Source: Betaproteobacteria bacterium (lineage in GTDB: Bacteria > Pseudomonadota > Gammaproteobacteria > Burkholderiales > Thiobacillaceae). Taken from it: a stretch of DNA of 18,110 nt. A program made the position numbers and the translations under genes. The notes under the pieces were generated by a model that ran no database searches, was not told where the DNA came from, and saw only the letters and a program-made list of their open reading frames with translations. Positions 1 through 7,175 of this stretch are shown here, in pieces. The stretch's first letter is position 1. Every line of letters starts with the position of its first letter. Location: NCBI GenBank assembly GCA_016873905.1, contig VGVU01000015.1, positions 1-18,110 on the forward strand, written 5' to 3'.

Positions 1-739
1 TCTCGGTATCCACCTGCCAGTCAGCAAAGGCCTTCTGGCGCACCGCGTTCTCGGCCTCGAAGCCCATGCTGGTCCAGACATCGGTGGTCACCAGGTCGGC
101 ATCGCGACAGGCATCAAGGGGATCGGCGAACACCTTGAAGTGGTCGGTGCCGGACAGTTGCGCCAGTTCCGGCTGGATTTCGTAGCCCGGCGGCGTCGAG
201 ACATGGACATTGAAATCAAGGATCTCGGCCGCCTGCAGCCAGGTGTTGCACATGTTGTTGGCATCACCGATCCAGGCCACGGTCCGGCCCTGGATGGGGC
301 CGCGCGTCTCGATGTAGGTGTAGATATCGGCCAGGATCTGGCAGGGATGGTATTCGTTGGTCAGGCCGTTGATCACCGGCACCCGCGAATGCGTGGCGAA
401 GCGTTCGATGATGTCCTGCTCGAAGGTGCGGATCATCACGATATCGACCATGCGCGAGATCACCTCGGCGGCGTCCTCGACCGGCTCGCCCCGGCCCAAC
501 TGGGTATCGCGCGTGTTGAGATAGATCGCCGAGCCACCCAACTGGTGCATACCGGCCTCGAAAGACAGGCGGGTGCGTGTGGAGCTCTTCTCGAAAATCA
601 TCGCCAGCGTCCGATCCGTCAGGGGATGATGGGTCTCGTAGCGTTTGAAGCGATCCTTGATCACGCGCGTGCGAGCGAACAGGTAATCCAGTTCATCGCG
701 GGACAAATCCTTGAATTGCAGAAAGTGGCGCAGTTCCAT
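1..739 (-). CDS. argF: ornithine carbamoyltransferase, 3' end cut by window edge
   Basis: Cytoplasmic enzyme that joins carbamoyl phosphate and ornithine to make citrulline in arginine biosynthesis. About 246 codons are visible, beginning MELRHFLQFKDLSRDEL. The carbamoyl-phosphate motif STRTR lies at residues 53-57 and the HPCQ motif further on (NEYHPCQILAD). Both are diagnostic of the aspartate/ornithine carbamoyltransferase family, and the surrounding sequence fits the ornithine enzyme. The C-terminal part, including the HCLP motif of the ornithine site, lies beyond base 1, so ornithine specificity rests on overall similarity. The ATG at 739 is preceded by AGGTCACCCTT, a usable ribosome site. 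It follows argD on the same strand after 43 bases, so the two are probably co-transcribed. Confidence 0.93.
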   Translation of the reverse strand, partial: MELRHFLQFKDLSRDELDYLFARTRVIKDRFKRYETHHPLTDRTLAMIFEKSSTRTRLSFEAGMHQLGGSAIYLNTRDTQLGRGEPVEDAAEVISRMVDIVMIRTFEQDIIERFATHSRVPVINGLTNEYHPCQILADIYTYIETRGPIQGRTVAWIGDANNMCNTWLQAAEILDFNVHVSTPPGYEIQPELAQLSGTDHFKVFADPLDACRDADLVTTDVWTSMGFEAENAVRQKAFADWQVDTE

Positions 740-741
740 AA

Positions 742-769
742 GGGTGACCTAACTCGGGTGACCTGACTC
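742..769. repeat. 14-bp direct tandem repeat in the argD-argF spacer
   Basis: Two adjacent copies, GGGTGACCTAACTC and GGGTGACCTGACTC on the plus strand, differ at one base. On the coding strand each copy holds an AGGT core, and the one nearest argF is its probable ribosome site. It looks like a local slippage duplication; no function is implied. Confidence 0.8.
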
Positions 770-782
770 GTCAGACAACAGC

Positions 783-1958
783 TTACGCGAGGAAGGCGCG
801 AATCAAACGCGCCAAGCGCTCAACCAGCACATCGGCCTCAGCGTCGGACAGGATCAGCGGCGGCAGCAGACGAATCACACTATCCGCCGTCACATTGATG
901 ATGAGCTGTTCCTGATCGCGAGCGCTGGCCACCAGATCCGCACAGGGGCGATCGAGCTCAATGCCGATCATCAAGCCCTGCCCCCGGATGTCGCGAACCC
1001 CGACCACGCCCGACAATGCCGTCCGCAGGCCATCCTTGATGCGTTCACCCAAGGCCGTCGCCCGCGCCAGCAAATGATCCGACGCCATCACTTCCAGGGT
1101 CGTCAACGCCGCTCGGCAGGCCAACGGGTTGCCGCCAAAGGTGGTGCCGTGCTTGCCAGGGGTAAACATCTCGGCGGCCACACCGCGCGCCAACAACGCG
1201 CCCACCGGCACGCCAGAACCCAATCCCTTGGCCAGGGACAGCACATCCGGCTGGATGTCGCTGTGCTGGAAGGCAAACCATTGACCCGTGCGAGCGATGC
1301 CGGTCTGGACCTCATCGAGCATCAGCAACCAGCCATGCTGATCGCAAATGCGGCGCAATTCGCGCAGATAGCCGGGGTTTGGCACATGCACACCGCCCTC
1401 GCCCTGAATCGGCTCAACCAGGATGGCAACCACCGATTTGTTGTGGGCGGCGACCTGTTCAACGGCCGAGACATCATCAAAGGGGACACGCAGAAAGCCC
1501 TGAACCAGGGGCTCGAAGCCGGCCTGTACCTTACGGTTCCCGGTCGCGGTCAAGGTGGCCAGGGTGCGGCCGTGGAAGGATTTTTCCATCACGATGATGG
1601 CCGGGGTGTCGATGCCCTTGCTGTGTCCATAGAGGCGCGCCAGCTTAATGGCCGCCTCGTTGGCCTCGGCACCCGAGTTGCAAAAGAAGGCGCGGTCCAT
1701 GCCCGCCAGGGCGCATAAGCGATCCGCCAGTTCGGACTGCTCGCGGATTTCATACAGGTTAGAAGTGTGGATCAAACGCCCCGCCTGCTCGCACAAGGCA
1801 CGGGTCAGGCGCGGGTGGGCGTGCCCCAGACCATTAACGGCAATCCCGGCCAGCGCATCCAGATAGCGCTGCCCATCTTCGGCCACCAACCAGGCACCTT
1901 CACCGTGGGTAAAGGCGATCGGTTGGCGCGCGTAAGTCTGCATGAGGTGATCTGACAT
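783..1958 (-). CDS. argD: acetylornithine aminotransferase
   Basis: PLP-dependent class III aminotransferase that converts N-acetylglutamate semialdehyde to N-acetylornithine with glutamate as donor; the family often also serves as succinyldiaminopimelate aminotransferase. The protein is 391 aa from the ATG at 1958 and begins MSDHLMQTYARQP, which matches the usual ArgD start. An upstream in-frame ATG at 2063 would add a low-quality leader, so I reject it. Visible features are the phosphate-binding SGAEAN at 95-100, LLMLDEVQTG at 211-220 with the cofactor-binding Asp215, and the Schiff-base Lys244 in SLAKGLGSG. Length is normal for the family. argF follows 43 bases downstream. Confidence 0.95.
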   Translation of the reverse strand: MSDHLMQTYARQPIAFTHGEGAWLVAEDGQRYLDALAGIAVNGLGHAHPRLTRALCEQAGRLIHTSNLYEIREQSELADRLCALAGMDRAFFCNSGAEANEAAIKLARLYGHSKGIDTPAIIVMEKSFHGRTLATLTATGNRKVQAGFEPLVQGFLRVPFDDVSAVEQVAAHNKSVVAILVEPIQGEGGVHVPNPGYLRELRRICDQHGWLLMLDEVQTGIARTGQWFAFQHSDIQPDVLSLAKGLGSGVPVGALLARGVAAEMFTPGKHGTTFGGNPLACRAALTTLEVMASDHLLARATALGERIKDGLRTALSGVVGVRDIRGQGLMIGIELDRPCADLVASARDQEQLIINVTADSVIRLLPPLILSDAEADVLVERLARLIRAFLA

Positions 1959-2009
1959 GATGCTTCTAACCTTTGTATCCCGCAAAAAAGGGATTTTTAC
2001 AAATGTCGA

Positions 2010-2038
2010 ACTATACCTTGATCGGCGGGGGTAAATAA
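2010..2038 (-). promoter_or_regulatory. candidate argD promoter
   Basis: On the minus strand a TATAGT hexamer (2010-2015) lies 17 bases from TTATTT (2033-2038), about 50 bases upstream of the argD start and just beyond the comEC stop. The -10 is good and the -35 is poor. I could not see a convincing ArgR operator. Confidence 0.3.
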
Positions 2039-2047
2039 ACCTCGGCG

Positions 2048-4372
2048 TTAAACAGCATGCCAATAACGACGCCGTTCATCGCGCCACAAACGGACAAAAT
2101 GCCCCTCTCGCGTAAAGTCCAGACGAATGGCACCCCCCAGATCGGTTCGCCAGATCCGACTGCCCACCTCGCGATATCGACCCAAGACCTCTGAATGCGG
2201 GTGGCCAAAGGAATTCCCGCGCCCCACCGAGATGATGGCCTCGGACGGGCGTACAGCCGCAACCCAGCGCTCGGATGAGGCCCCTCGACTGCCATGATGC
2301 GCAACCAGCAAGGCGGTACTGGGCAGTTGATCCTGCCGCTTTTCAAGCAATTCCAGCTCACCCAGACGCTCAATATCGGCCAACAGCAGAAGGCTCCCCA
2401 AAGGAGACTCTACTCTGACCACACAACTGCGGTCATTGGCCGAGAAATACGCGTTTTCGGCCCAATGGGCGGGGGGATGTAACACCTCGAAACGAACACC
2501 GTCCCACTGCCAGGTCTGACCCGCCGCACAGCGCGTCTGCCCGGAACCCGCCAGTGGCTGGCCGTACAGGGACCAGGCAGGCTGAAAGGCCGCCGCAATA
2601 CTCGCCGCGCCGCCACTGTGATCAGAATCGCTATGCGAAACAATAAGTCCATCCAATGACCGTATCCCCATCGCCCAGAGTCGTGGCGCGATAATTCTCT
2701 GTCCCGCATCGCTCCCCTGATAGGCCGGCCCGGCATCAAAGAGCAGCGTATGGCGTGCCGTCGAGATCACCACCGCCAGTCCTTGCCCGACATCCAGGGT
2801 ATCGACACGCCACTCCCCCGCGCCAGGACGGTCATTCGGGGGATAGAGCAGCGGCAACAACAGGACAAGACCCAAGAATCGGCGCGGGAACGCTCCCGGG
2901 AGCAGCACATAAATCAGCCCTATCGCCGCCAGGAACATCGCCCCACCGCCCGCCTCGCCCACATGCCAGACCGGCTGCGGCCAGTCCGCCAGGGCCTCCA
3001 GACCCCACATCACGGCCCCAATCACACCATGAGTCAGCAGCGCCAGGACCTCATAAGGCAGCAGCGCCGAGAGCATCGCCAGTGGAACCACCAACAGGCT
3101 GATGACCGGGATGGCGAAGGCATTCGCGAATGGCGACACCAGGGAAAACTCATGAAACAACATCAGCAGCAAAGGCAACAAGGCCAGACTGGCCACCCAC
3201 TGCGTCATCGCCCAGGCCTGCCACCAACGCGGATGGCGCAAGCGCCCCGCACCCGCATAAAAAAGGGCGGCCACAGCCATGAACGAGAGCCAGAAACCGG
3301 CCGAAAGGGATGCCCACGGGTCGATCAGGATCACGGCGGCCAGGGCCGCGGCCAGAATGCGTGATGGCGAGTGCGCCAGACCCAGCCAGACCCCAGAGAC
3401 CATGGCCGCGATCATGTAAAGCGTGCGCTGTGCCGGAATACCAAATCCGGACAACAGCGTATAAACCACTGCCAGCAGCAAACCGGCGAGGGCCGCCGCC
3501 TTAACGGCGGGTAGGCGCAGCGTAAGCCAAGTCACGCGTCGCCAGAGGGCATACACCAGCGCATACATCAACCCGGACAGCAGCGTGATATGCAGGCCCG
3601 AGATACTCATCAGATGCGTTACCCCCGTCATCCGGAACAATCGCCACTGCGCGTCTGGAATGGCATTCTGGTCCCCCACCGCCAGCGCAATGGCAACCCC
3701 GGCAAATGGCAGGGCCCGACCCTCCGGATCCACCAGCCGCTGCGTCATCCCATCATGCAGGCGCTGGCGAAGGGCATCTATGCGGGCCCGGAAGCTCGTG
3801 GCGCACAAATCAACCCTCTGCACGGGCCCGGCCGCGGTCGCAAATCCGCGGATACCGCGTTCAAACAACCAGCCCTCCATGTCGGCGACACCGGGGTTCT
3901 GGCTGGCATGCGAGGGACGAACACGCAAGTCGAGGTGCAGGCAATCGCCCCCTTTCGGGACTGCGCTCAACCACTTTGTCGCGGCTGTTACCTGCAGCCG
4001 CTCGGGCAGGACCCCGTTCTCGTCGCCGGTAAGGCGCAAGACGAAACGCCAGCCATAGGCTGTTGCCTGCGGCAGCCCCTCAATCAGGCCCGTGGCCGGG
4101 GTGCGGAGTCCAGTCCAATGAGGGTCAACGCGGTCCGCCAGACGCAGGTCCGCGCGCCCGGCGGCGTAATAAAAACCGGTGGCAAGGGCAATAAGTCCAA
4201 AGCCACCCCAGCGGAGCACGCCCCTGTAACCCGTGGATGGCAGAGGCCGCAACCCGTAATAGCCAATGAGCAACACCAGCGGGGCCCACCACAGCAGGGC
4301 GAAGGTCGGTAAGGTGGCCTGCATCTGCAGCAAGCCTGCGCCCGCCGTAAAGCAGAAAATCAGCCAACGCAT
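2048..4372 (-). CDS. comEC: ComEC/Rec2-type DNA internalisation protein
   Basis: Polytopic inner-membrane protein that carries single-stranded DNA across the membrane in natural transformation. At 774 aa it has the full three-part architecture. There is an N-terminal hydrophobic and DUF4131-like section (about 1-200), the multi-helix Competence domain (about 215-490, containing GVTHLMSISGLHITLLSGL), and a C-terminal metallo-beta-lactamase-like domain (about 515-765). The latter keeps metal-ligand-type motifs: HSDSDH at 580-585, the HH pair at 692-693 (VAHHGSRG) and SFGHPHSE later. ComEC nuclease domains are thought to degrade the non-transported strand. The ATG at 4372 gives MRWLIFCF. It is transcribed away from DUF2062, whereas argD lies downstream in the same direction after about 90 bases. 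No frameshift is seen, so it is probably functional. Confidence 0.93.
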   Translation of the reverse strand: MRWLIFCFTAGAGLLQMQATLPTFALLWWAPLVLLIGYYGLRPLPSTGYRGVLRWGGFGLIALATGFYYAAGRADLRLADRVDPHWTGLRTPATGLIEGLPQATAYGWRFVLRLTGDENGVLPERLQVTAATKWLSAVPKGGDCLHLDLRVRPSHASQNPGVADMEGWLFERGIRGFATAAGPVQRVDLCATSFRARIDALRQRLHDGMTQRLVDPEGRALPFAGVAIALAVGDQNAIPDAQWRLFRMTGVTHLMSISGLHITLLSGLMYALVYALWRRVTWLTLRLPAVKAAALAGLLLAVVYTLLSGFGIPAQRTLYMIAAMVSGVWLGLAHSPSRILAAALAAVILIDPWASLSAGFWLSFMAVAALFYAGAGRLRHPRWWQAWAMTQWVASLALLPLLLMLFHEFSLVSPFANAFAIPVISLLVVPLAMLSALLPYEVLALLTHGVIGAVMWGLEALADWPQPVWHVGEAGGGAMFLAAIGLIYVLLPGAFPRRFLGLVLLLPLLYPPNDRPGAGEWRVDTLDVGQGLAVVISTARHTLLFDAGPAYQGSDAGQRIIAPRLWAMGIRSLDGLIVSHSDSDHSGGAASIAAAFQPAWSLYGQPLAGSGQTRCAAGQTWQWDGVRFEVLHPPAHWAENAYFSANDRSCVVRVESPLGSLLLLADIERLGELELLEKRQDQLPSTALLVAHHGSRGASSERWVAAVRPSEAIISVGRGNSFGHPHSEVLGRYREVGSRIWRTDLGGAIRLDFTREGHFVRLWRDERRRYWHAV

Positions 4373-4375
4373 GAA

Positions 4376-4407
4376 TCAGCCCACCCCGGAGTCAGCCCAC
4401 CCCGGAA
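4376..4407. repeat. 16-bp direct tandem repeat in the comEC leader
   Basis: Two adjacent copies of TCAGCCCACCCCGGA followed by G or A lie just upstream of the comEC start, in the divergent comEC/DUF2062 spacer. Only the sixteenth base differs. The duplication occupies about half of the 68-86 bases between the two genes. Confidence 0.85.
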
Positions 4408-4414
4408 TTCGGAC

Positions 4415-4420
4415 TACAAT
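4415..4420 (+). promoter_or_regulatory. candidate -10 element for the DUF2062 gene
   Basis: TACAAT followed by G lies about 20-40 bases before the DUF2062 start. No good -35 hexamer is found at the expected distance (positions 4392-4397 read TCAGCC), so this is a suggestion only. Confidence 0.3.
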
Positions 4421-4458
4421 GACCCGCAGCGCTCCAAGAAATGTCATCGCCCACCGCC

Positions 4459-5004
4459 ATGCCACGCAAGCATTTTCGCAAGTTTCTCCCCGATCACGCC
4501 ACGATCCGCGATCACCGCCATCTGCGCTGGACCGGCACATGGCTCAAACACCCCAACCTCTGGCACCTGAATCGGGCCTCCGTGGCCGGTGGTGTCGCCG
4601 TCGGCATGATCGGTGCCCTGGTTCCAGGGCCGGTACAAATGCTCTCGGCGGCCCTCTTGGCCATCGTCTTTCGTGTCAACCTGCCGGTTGCTGTCGCCAC
4701 AACCCTGATCTCGAACCCACTGACCTGGCCCTTCATTATCATCGCGGCCCTCGCCATCGGAGAGTTCCTGCTCGGCGCAAGCAGCGCCCCCCCCACGGCA
4801 ATGCAGTTCGACTGGAGTGACTGGACAACCTTCCTGCCCGAATTCTGGCACTGGCTACTCAGCCTGGGCGAGGCCTTTTTACTCGGCGAGGTCATCCTCG
4901 CCGGCATCCTCGCTGCCCTCGGCTATGCGGCCGTACGCATCGGCTGGCGGCTCTATCTGCTGGCCTATCTCAAGCGCCGCCAGGCCCGCCGGCAGCAACC
5001 CTGA
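4459..5004 (+). CDS. DUF2062 family membrane protein
   Basis: Small inner-membrane protein of unknown function. From MPRKHFRKFLPDH it is 181 aa. It has the family's hallmark section LRWTGTWLKHPNLWHLNRAS, then a glycine-rich hydrophobic segment, then the conserved SNPLTWPF element before a second hydrophobic stretch, a further C-terminal membrane segment and a basic tail (KRRQARRQQP). I chose the ATG at 4459 because family members usually begin MPRK. An in-frame ATG at 4441 would add six residues, and neither start has a clear ribosome site. It is divergent from comEC, and its TGA touches the soxA stop codon. DUF2062 genes commonly sit between comEC and lolD in gammaproteobacteria (from memory). 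Confidence 0.85.
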   Translation: MPRKHFRKFLPDHATIRDHRHLRWTGTWLKHPNLWHLNRASVAGGVAVGMIGALVPGPVQMLSAALLAIVFRVNLPVAVATTLISNPLTWPFIIIAALAIGEFLLGASSAPPTAMQFDWSDWTTFLPEFWHWLLSLGEAFLLGEVILAGILAALGYAAVRIGWRLYLLAYLKRRQARRQQP

Positions 5005-5010
5005 TCAGGG
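4999..5010. other. 12-bp perfect palindrome holding both convergent stop codons
   Basis: CCCTGATCAGGG is its own reverse complement. Its centre, TGATCA, is the TGA of the DUF2062 gene (5002-5004) next to the TGA of soxA (5005-5007 on the minus strand). There is no space for an ordinary intrinsic terminator between the genes. Confidence 0.9.
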
Positions 5011-5889
5011 ACGCTCCGACGGTACGCTCACCGGATAGCCATTGGTCAGTGCTGTCATGAACACCTCCATATCCGTATAGGCCGGGCTGCCTGGCTTGAG
5101 GGCATTGAAACCCAATTCCAGACTGCATTGAGCAAAGCGTATGTGCAGGGAGGTGATCCCAAAGCGATCCCGATAGACCGGGTAATGCGCCACATCCCCA
5201 TACGGTGAGGTCACCACGGTGGCCCGCAGCGACTGCCCTACCCGCTCGACATGACAGGAGGCGCAAGACATGTTGTTGCGGCCAATCTTCTGATGATAGA
5301 GACGCTCACCCCGTTTCCAGGCCTCGCGCAGCGGGCCCGAACTGACATCAATCTGGATGGGCATTCCCAGACTCTGGGAGGCCACATAGAGGGATACGGC
5401 GCTGTTGTCATGGCTGCCGTTTTGCAGGACCTCACCCTCCAGCGCGGCGCAATGTTCAATGACCTCCTCCAGACCGGCCACCCGCCCAAGATCAGTGCGA
5501 TAAGCCGGAAAGGCCGTCCGCAGTCCGCGCAAAGAGGTCTCGTATTTGCCATTCAACCGATACATCACGAGGCAGTTCTTGAAGGTTCCCGATCGATTCA
5601 GTTTTTTGAACAGCGTCAACCCACGGTCCAACGCCAAGTGACCCGCGTGCATCTCCTTGTTGAACGGGTAGTCCATGTGCTTCCAGTTCAGCTTCCAGCT
5701 ATCGTCCGGATGTCCAGCCAAACGCAGATCCAGTTTGGCAGGATCCTTCCAGTAACGATAGGTCCCGGTCAGCTGCAAGTCGCCACTGACATGCGGCTCA
5801 AAATGTTCAGCCGAGGTGTATTCCTTGTATGGCTCATCCGCCCAGGCGGGTGCCAACATCAGACCCAGCACGACAATCAGGTTACGCAT
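5005..5889 (-). CDS. soxA: SoxA, L-cysteine S-thiosulfotransferase catalytic cytochrome subunit
   Basis: Periplasmic c-type cytochrome that, with SoxX, oxidatively attaches thiosulfate to the SoxY carrier cysteine. It is 294 aa from the ATG at 5889, whose GGAG ribosome site lies in the last codons of soxX; longer in-frame starts lack a signal peptide. The N-terminus MRNLIVVLGLMLAPAWA is a Sec signal. One heme motif, CASCH (209-213), is present. Cys255 in RFAQC fits the position of the SoxA active-site (persulfide) cysteine. The N-terminal domain has no CxxCH; Cys106 and Cys147 fit the disulfide that replaces the first heme in monoheme SoxA proteins. soxX precedes it by 2 bases, and no soxYZ or soxB is nearby. 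Confidence 0.88.
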   Translation of the reverse strand: MRNLIVVLGLMLAPAWADEPYKEYTSAEHFEPHVSGDLQLTGTYRYWKDPAKLDLRLAGHPDDSWKLNWKHMDYPFNKEMHAGHLALDRGLTLFKKLNRSGTFKNCLVMYRLNGKYETSLRGLRTAFPAYRTDLGRVAGLEEVIEHCAALEGEVLQNGSHDNSAVSLYVASQSLGMPIQIDVSSGPLREAWKRGERLYHQKIGRNNMSCASCHVERVGQSLRATVVTSPYGDVAHYPVYRDRFGITSLHIRFAQCSLELGFNALKPGSPAYTDMEVFMTALTNGYPVSVPSERP

Positions 5890-5891
5890 AA

Positions 5892-6419
5892 TCACTCCAG
5901 ACTCTGCAGATACGCCACAACATCGCGAATGTCCTGATCGGACAGAATACCCAGCGCACCAAAGGGTGGCATCACGGCCCGCGGTGCTGAGGTGCGCACA
6001 TCGTAAATCTGCTGATAAAGATCGGCATCGCTCATCCGCATCTGCTTGTAGTGCCGGAGATCGCGACCAAAGGTGCCTGGCCACTCTTCACCAGGAATCG
6101 CGTGGCAGGTCACGCAATTGCCGCGCTGAGTATCCATTGCGATCGCCTTTCCGCGTACCGCATCGCCCCGCAATGGACCCACATACTGGGCCTTTTTCGG
6201 CCGTGGCATGGGACGAGGATCGTCTACGCACAGCGTCGGCCAGGGTGATAAATCCACGGAGTAAGGGACCCACTCCAAGAGTCCGCTATCGACCTTGATC
6301 TTCGGCATCAAGGTCTTGGTCGGTATTTTGGGATCCATCATCTCGCCCGGGGTATATCCATAGCCGAGGGGACTCCCGCACAAAAACGCCACCAGAATAA
6401 CCCGCCATATCGTATGCAT
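5892..6419 (-). CDS. soxX: SoxX, monoheme cytochrome subunit of SoxXA
   Basis: Electron-accepting cytochrome c partner of SoxA in the periplasm. It is 175 aa from the ATG at 6419, chosen because GAGG lies 8 bases upstream; the ATG at 6437 has no ribosome site. MHTIWRVILVAFLCGSPLGYG is a Sec signal. The heme motif is CVTCH (102-106), and Met150 in MPPFG is the expected distal ligand. The C-terminal stretch LSDQDIRDVVAYLQSLE is typical of SoxX class I cytochromes. An extra cysteine occurs before the heme domain (PTLCVDDPRP). Its stop is 2 bases from soxA, indicating translational coupling. It is 75 bases downstream of lolD on the same strand. Confidence 0.87.
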   Translation of the reverse strand: MHTIWRVILVAFLCGSPLGYGYTPGEMMDPKIPTKTLMPKIKVDSGLLEWVPYSVDLSPWPTLCVDDPRPMPRPKKAQYVGPLRGDAVRGKAIAMDTQRGNCVTCHAIPGEEWPGTFGRDLRHYKQMRMSDADLYQQIYDVRTSAPRAVMPPFGALGILSDQDIRDVVAYLQSLE

Positions 6420-6479
6420 GCACCAGTCCTCATTCATTATTCGGATTCAACAATCCTTTATGCGAGGTCAGTCTAACAC

Positions 6480-6494
6480 CGCTTGGCGCAAGCG
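6480..6494 (-). other. small hairpin just after the lolD stop
   Basis: CGCTTG-GCG-CAAGCG forms a perfect 6-bp stem with a 3-base loop, starting directly after the lolD TGA. There is no U-tract, so it is not a standard intrinsic terminator. It could mark or stabilise the lolCD transcript end before soxX. Confidence 0.4.
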
Positions 6495-7175
6495 TCATGC
6501 CATAAGTGCGCCGTCCTGAAGCGTCAGGGTGCGTTGCATGCGTCCCGCCAGCACCGGATCATGGGTCACCACCAGCAAGGCCACCTTGTGCTGCTGGCTG
6601 AGATTCAGCAACAGGTCCTGAATATGCGCAGCCGTGTGGCGATCCAGATTGCCCGTGGGTTCATCCATCAGTACGCAAGCCGGACGCGTGACCAAGGCGC
6701 GGGCGATAGCCGCACGCTGCCGTTCACCCCCAGAAAGTTCGCCGGGGCGATGGGCCAGGCGATGACCCAATCCCACTTCGTTGAGTGCGGCGGAGGCCTG
6801 AGCCTCGGCCTCGACCCGCGCCATCCGCCGCAAGAGGAGAGGCATGGCCACATTCTCCAGCGCCGTGAATTCAGGCAAGAGATGATGGAACTGATACACG
6901 AAGCCCAGATTGCGATTACGCAACGCGCAGCGCTCGCGTTCACTGATGTGCGCCAGATCCTGGCCATTCAGGATCACCTGACCGGCATCGGGCCGATCAA
7001 GCCCACCCAGGATATGGAGCAGCGTGCTCTTGCCAGACCCCGAGGCGCCCATAATGGCGACCTGCTCGCCCCTCCCAATGCTGAGATCGACCCCTTCCAG
7101 TACCGCGACCTCAGCGGCACCCAGCCGATACCCCTTGCGGATTCCCTGACACGCCAAGGCCATGGAATTATTCAT
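6495..7175 (-). CDS. lolD: lipoprotein-releasing ABC transporter ATPase LolD
   Basis: Cytoplasmic ATPase that drives the release of outer-membrane lipoproteins from the inner membrane to LolA, working with LolC/LolE-type permeases. It is 226 aa from the ATG at 7175, a usual length. The Walker A GASGSGKST is at 43-51, the Q-loop follows in FVYQFHH, the signature LSGGERQ begins at 147, Walker B VLMDEPTGNLD is at about 168-178 and the H-loop His is at 205. ENVAMPLLLRR is typical of LolD. The start lies inside the 3' end of the permease gene (ATGAATAA, 8-base overlap), so translation is coupled. Longer in-frame starts would run deep into the permease gene and are rejected. Confidence 0.94.
   Translation of the reverse strand: MNNSMALACQGIRKGYRLGAAEVAVLEGVDLSIGRGEQVAIMGASGSGKSTLLHILGGLDRPDAGQVILNGQDLAHISERERCALRNRNLGFVYQFHHLLPEFTALENVAMPLLLRRMARVEAEAQASAALNEVGLGHRLAHRPGELSGGERQRAAIARALVTRPACVLMDEPTGNLDRHTAAHIQDLLLNLSQQHKVALLVVTHDPVLAGRMQRTLTLQDGALMA

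Noticed and set aside
1074..1718. Plus-strand open frame over argD
   Set aside because: It is a shadow of argD, whose motifs are complete on the minus strand.
1977..1998. Hairpin ATCCC / GGGAT followed by five T, upstream of argD
   Set aside because: The stem has only 5 bp and an 8-base loop, and no plus-strand transcript is known that would end there. An attenuator for argD is conceivable but unsupported.
1959..2063. Longer argD start at 2063
   Set aside because: The added 35 residues are basic and unlike any ArgD, and overlap the comEC end. The protein starts normally at MSDHLM.
2750..4312. Several plus-strand frames over comEC
   Set aside because: They are Arg, Gln and Pro rich, have no ribosome sites and lie entirely within an intact comEC.
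5890..6084. Longer soxA start overlapping soxX
   Set aside because: It would place 65 unrelated residues ahead of a good signal peptide, and the ribosome site GGAG points to 5889.
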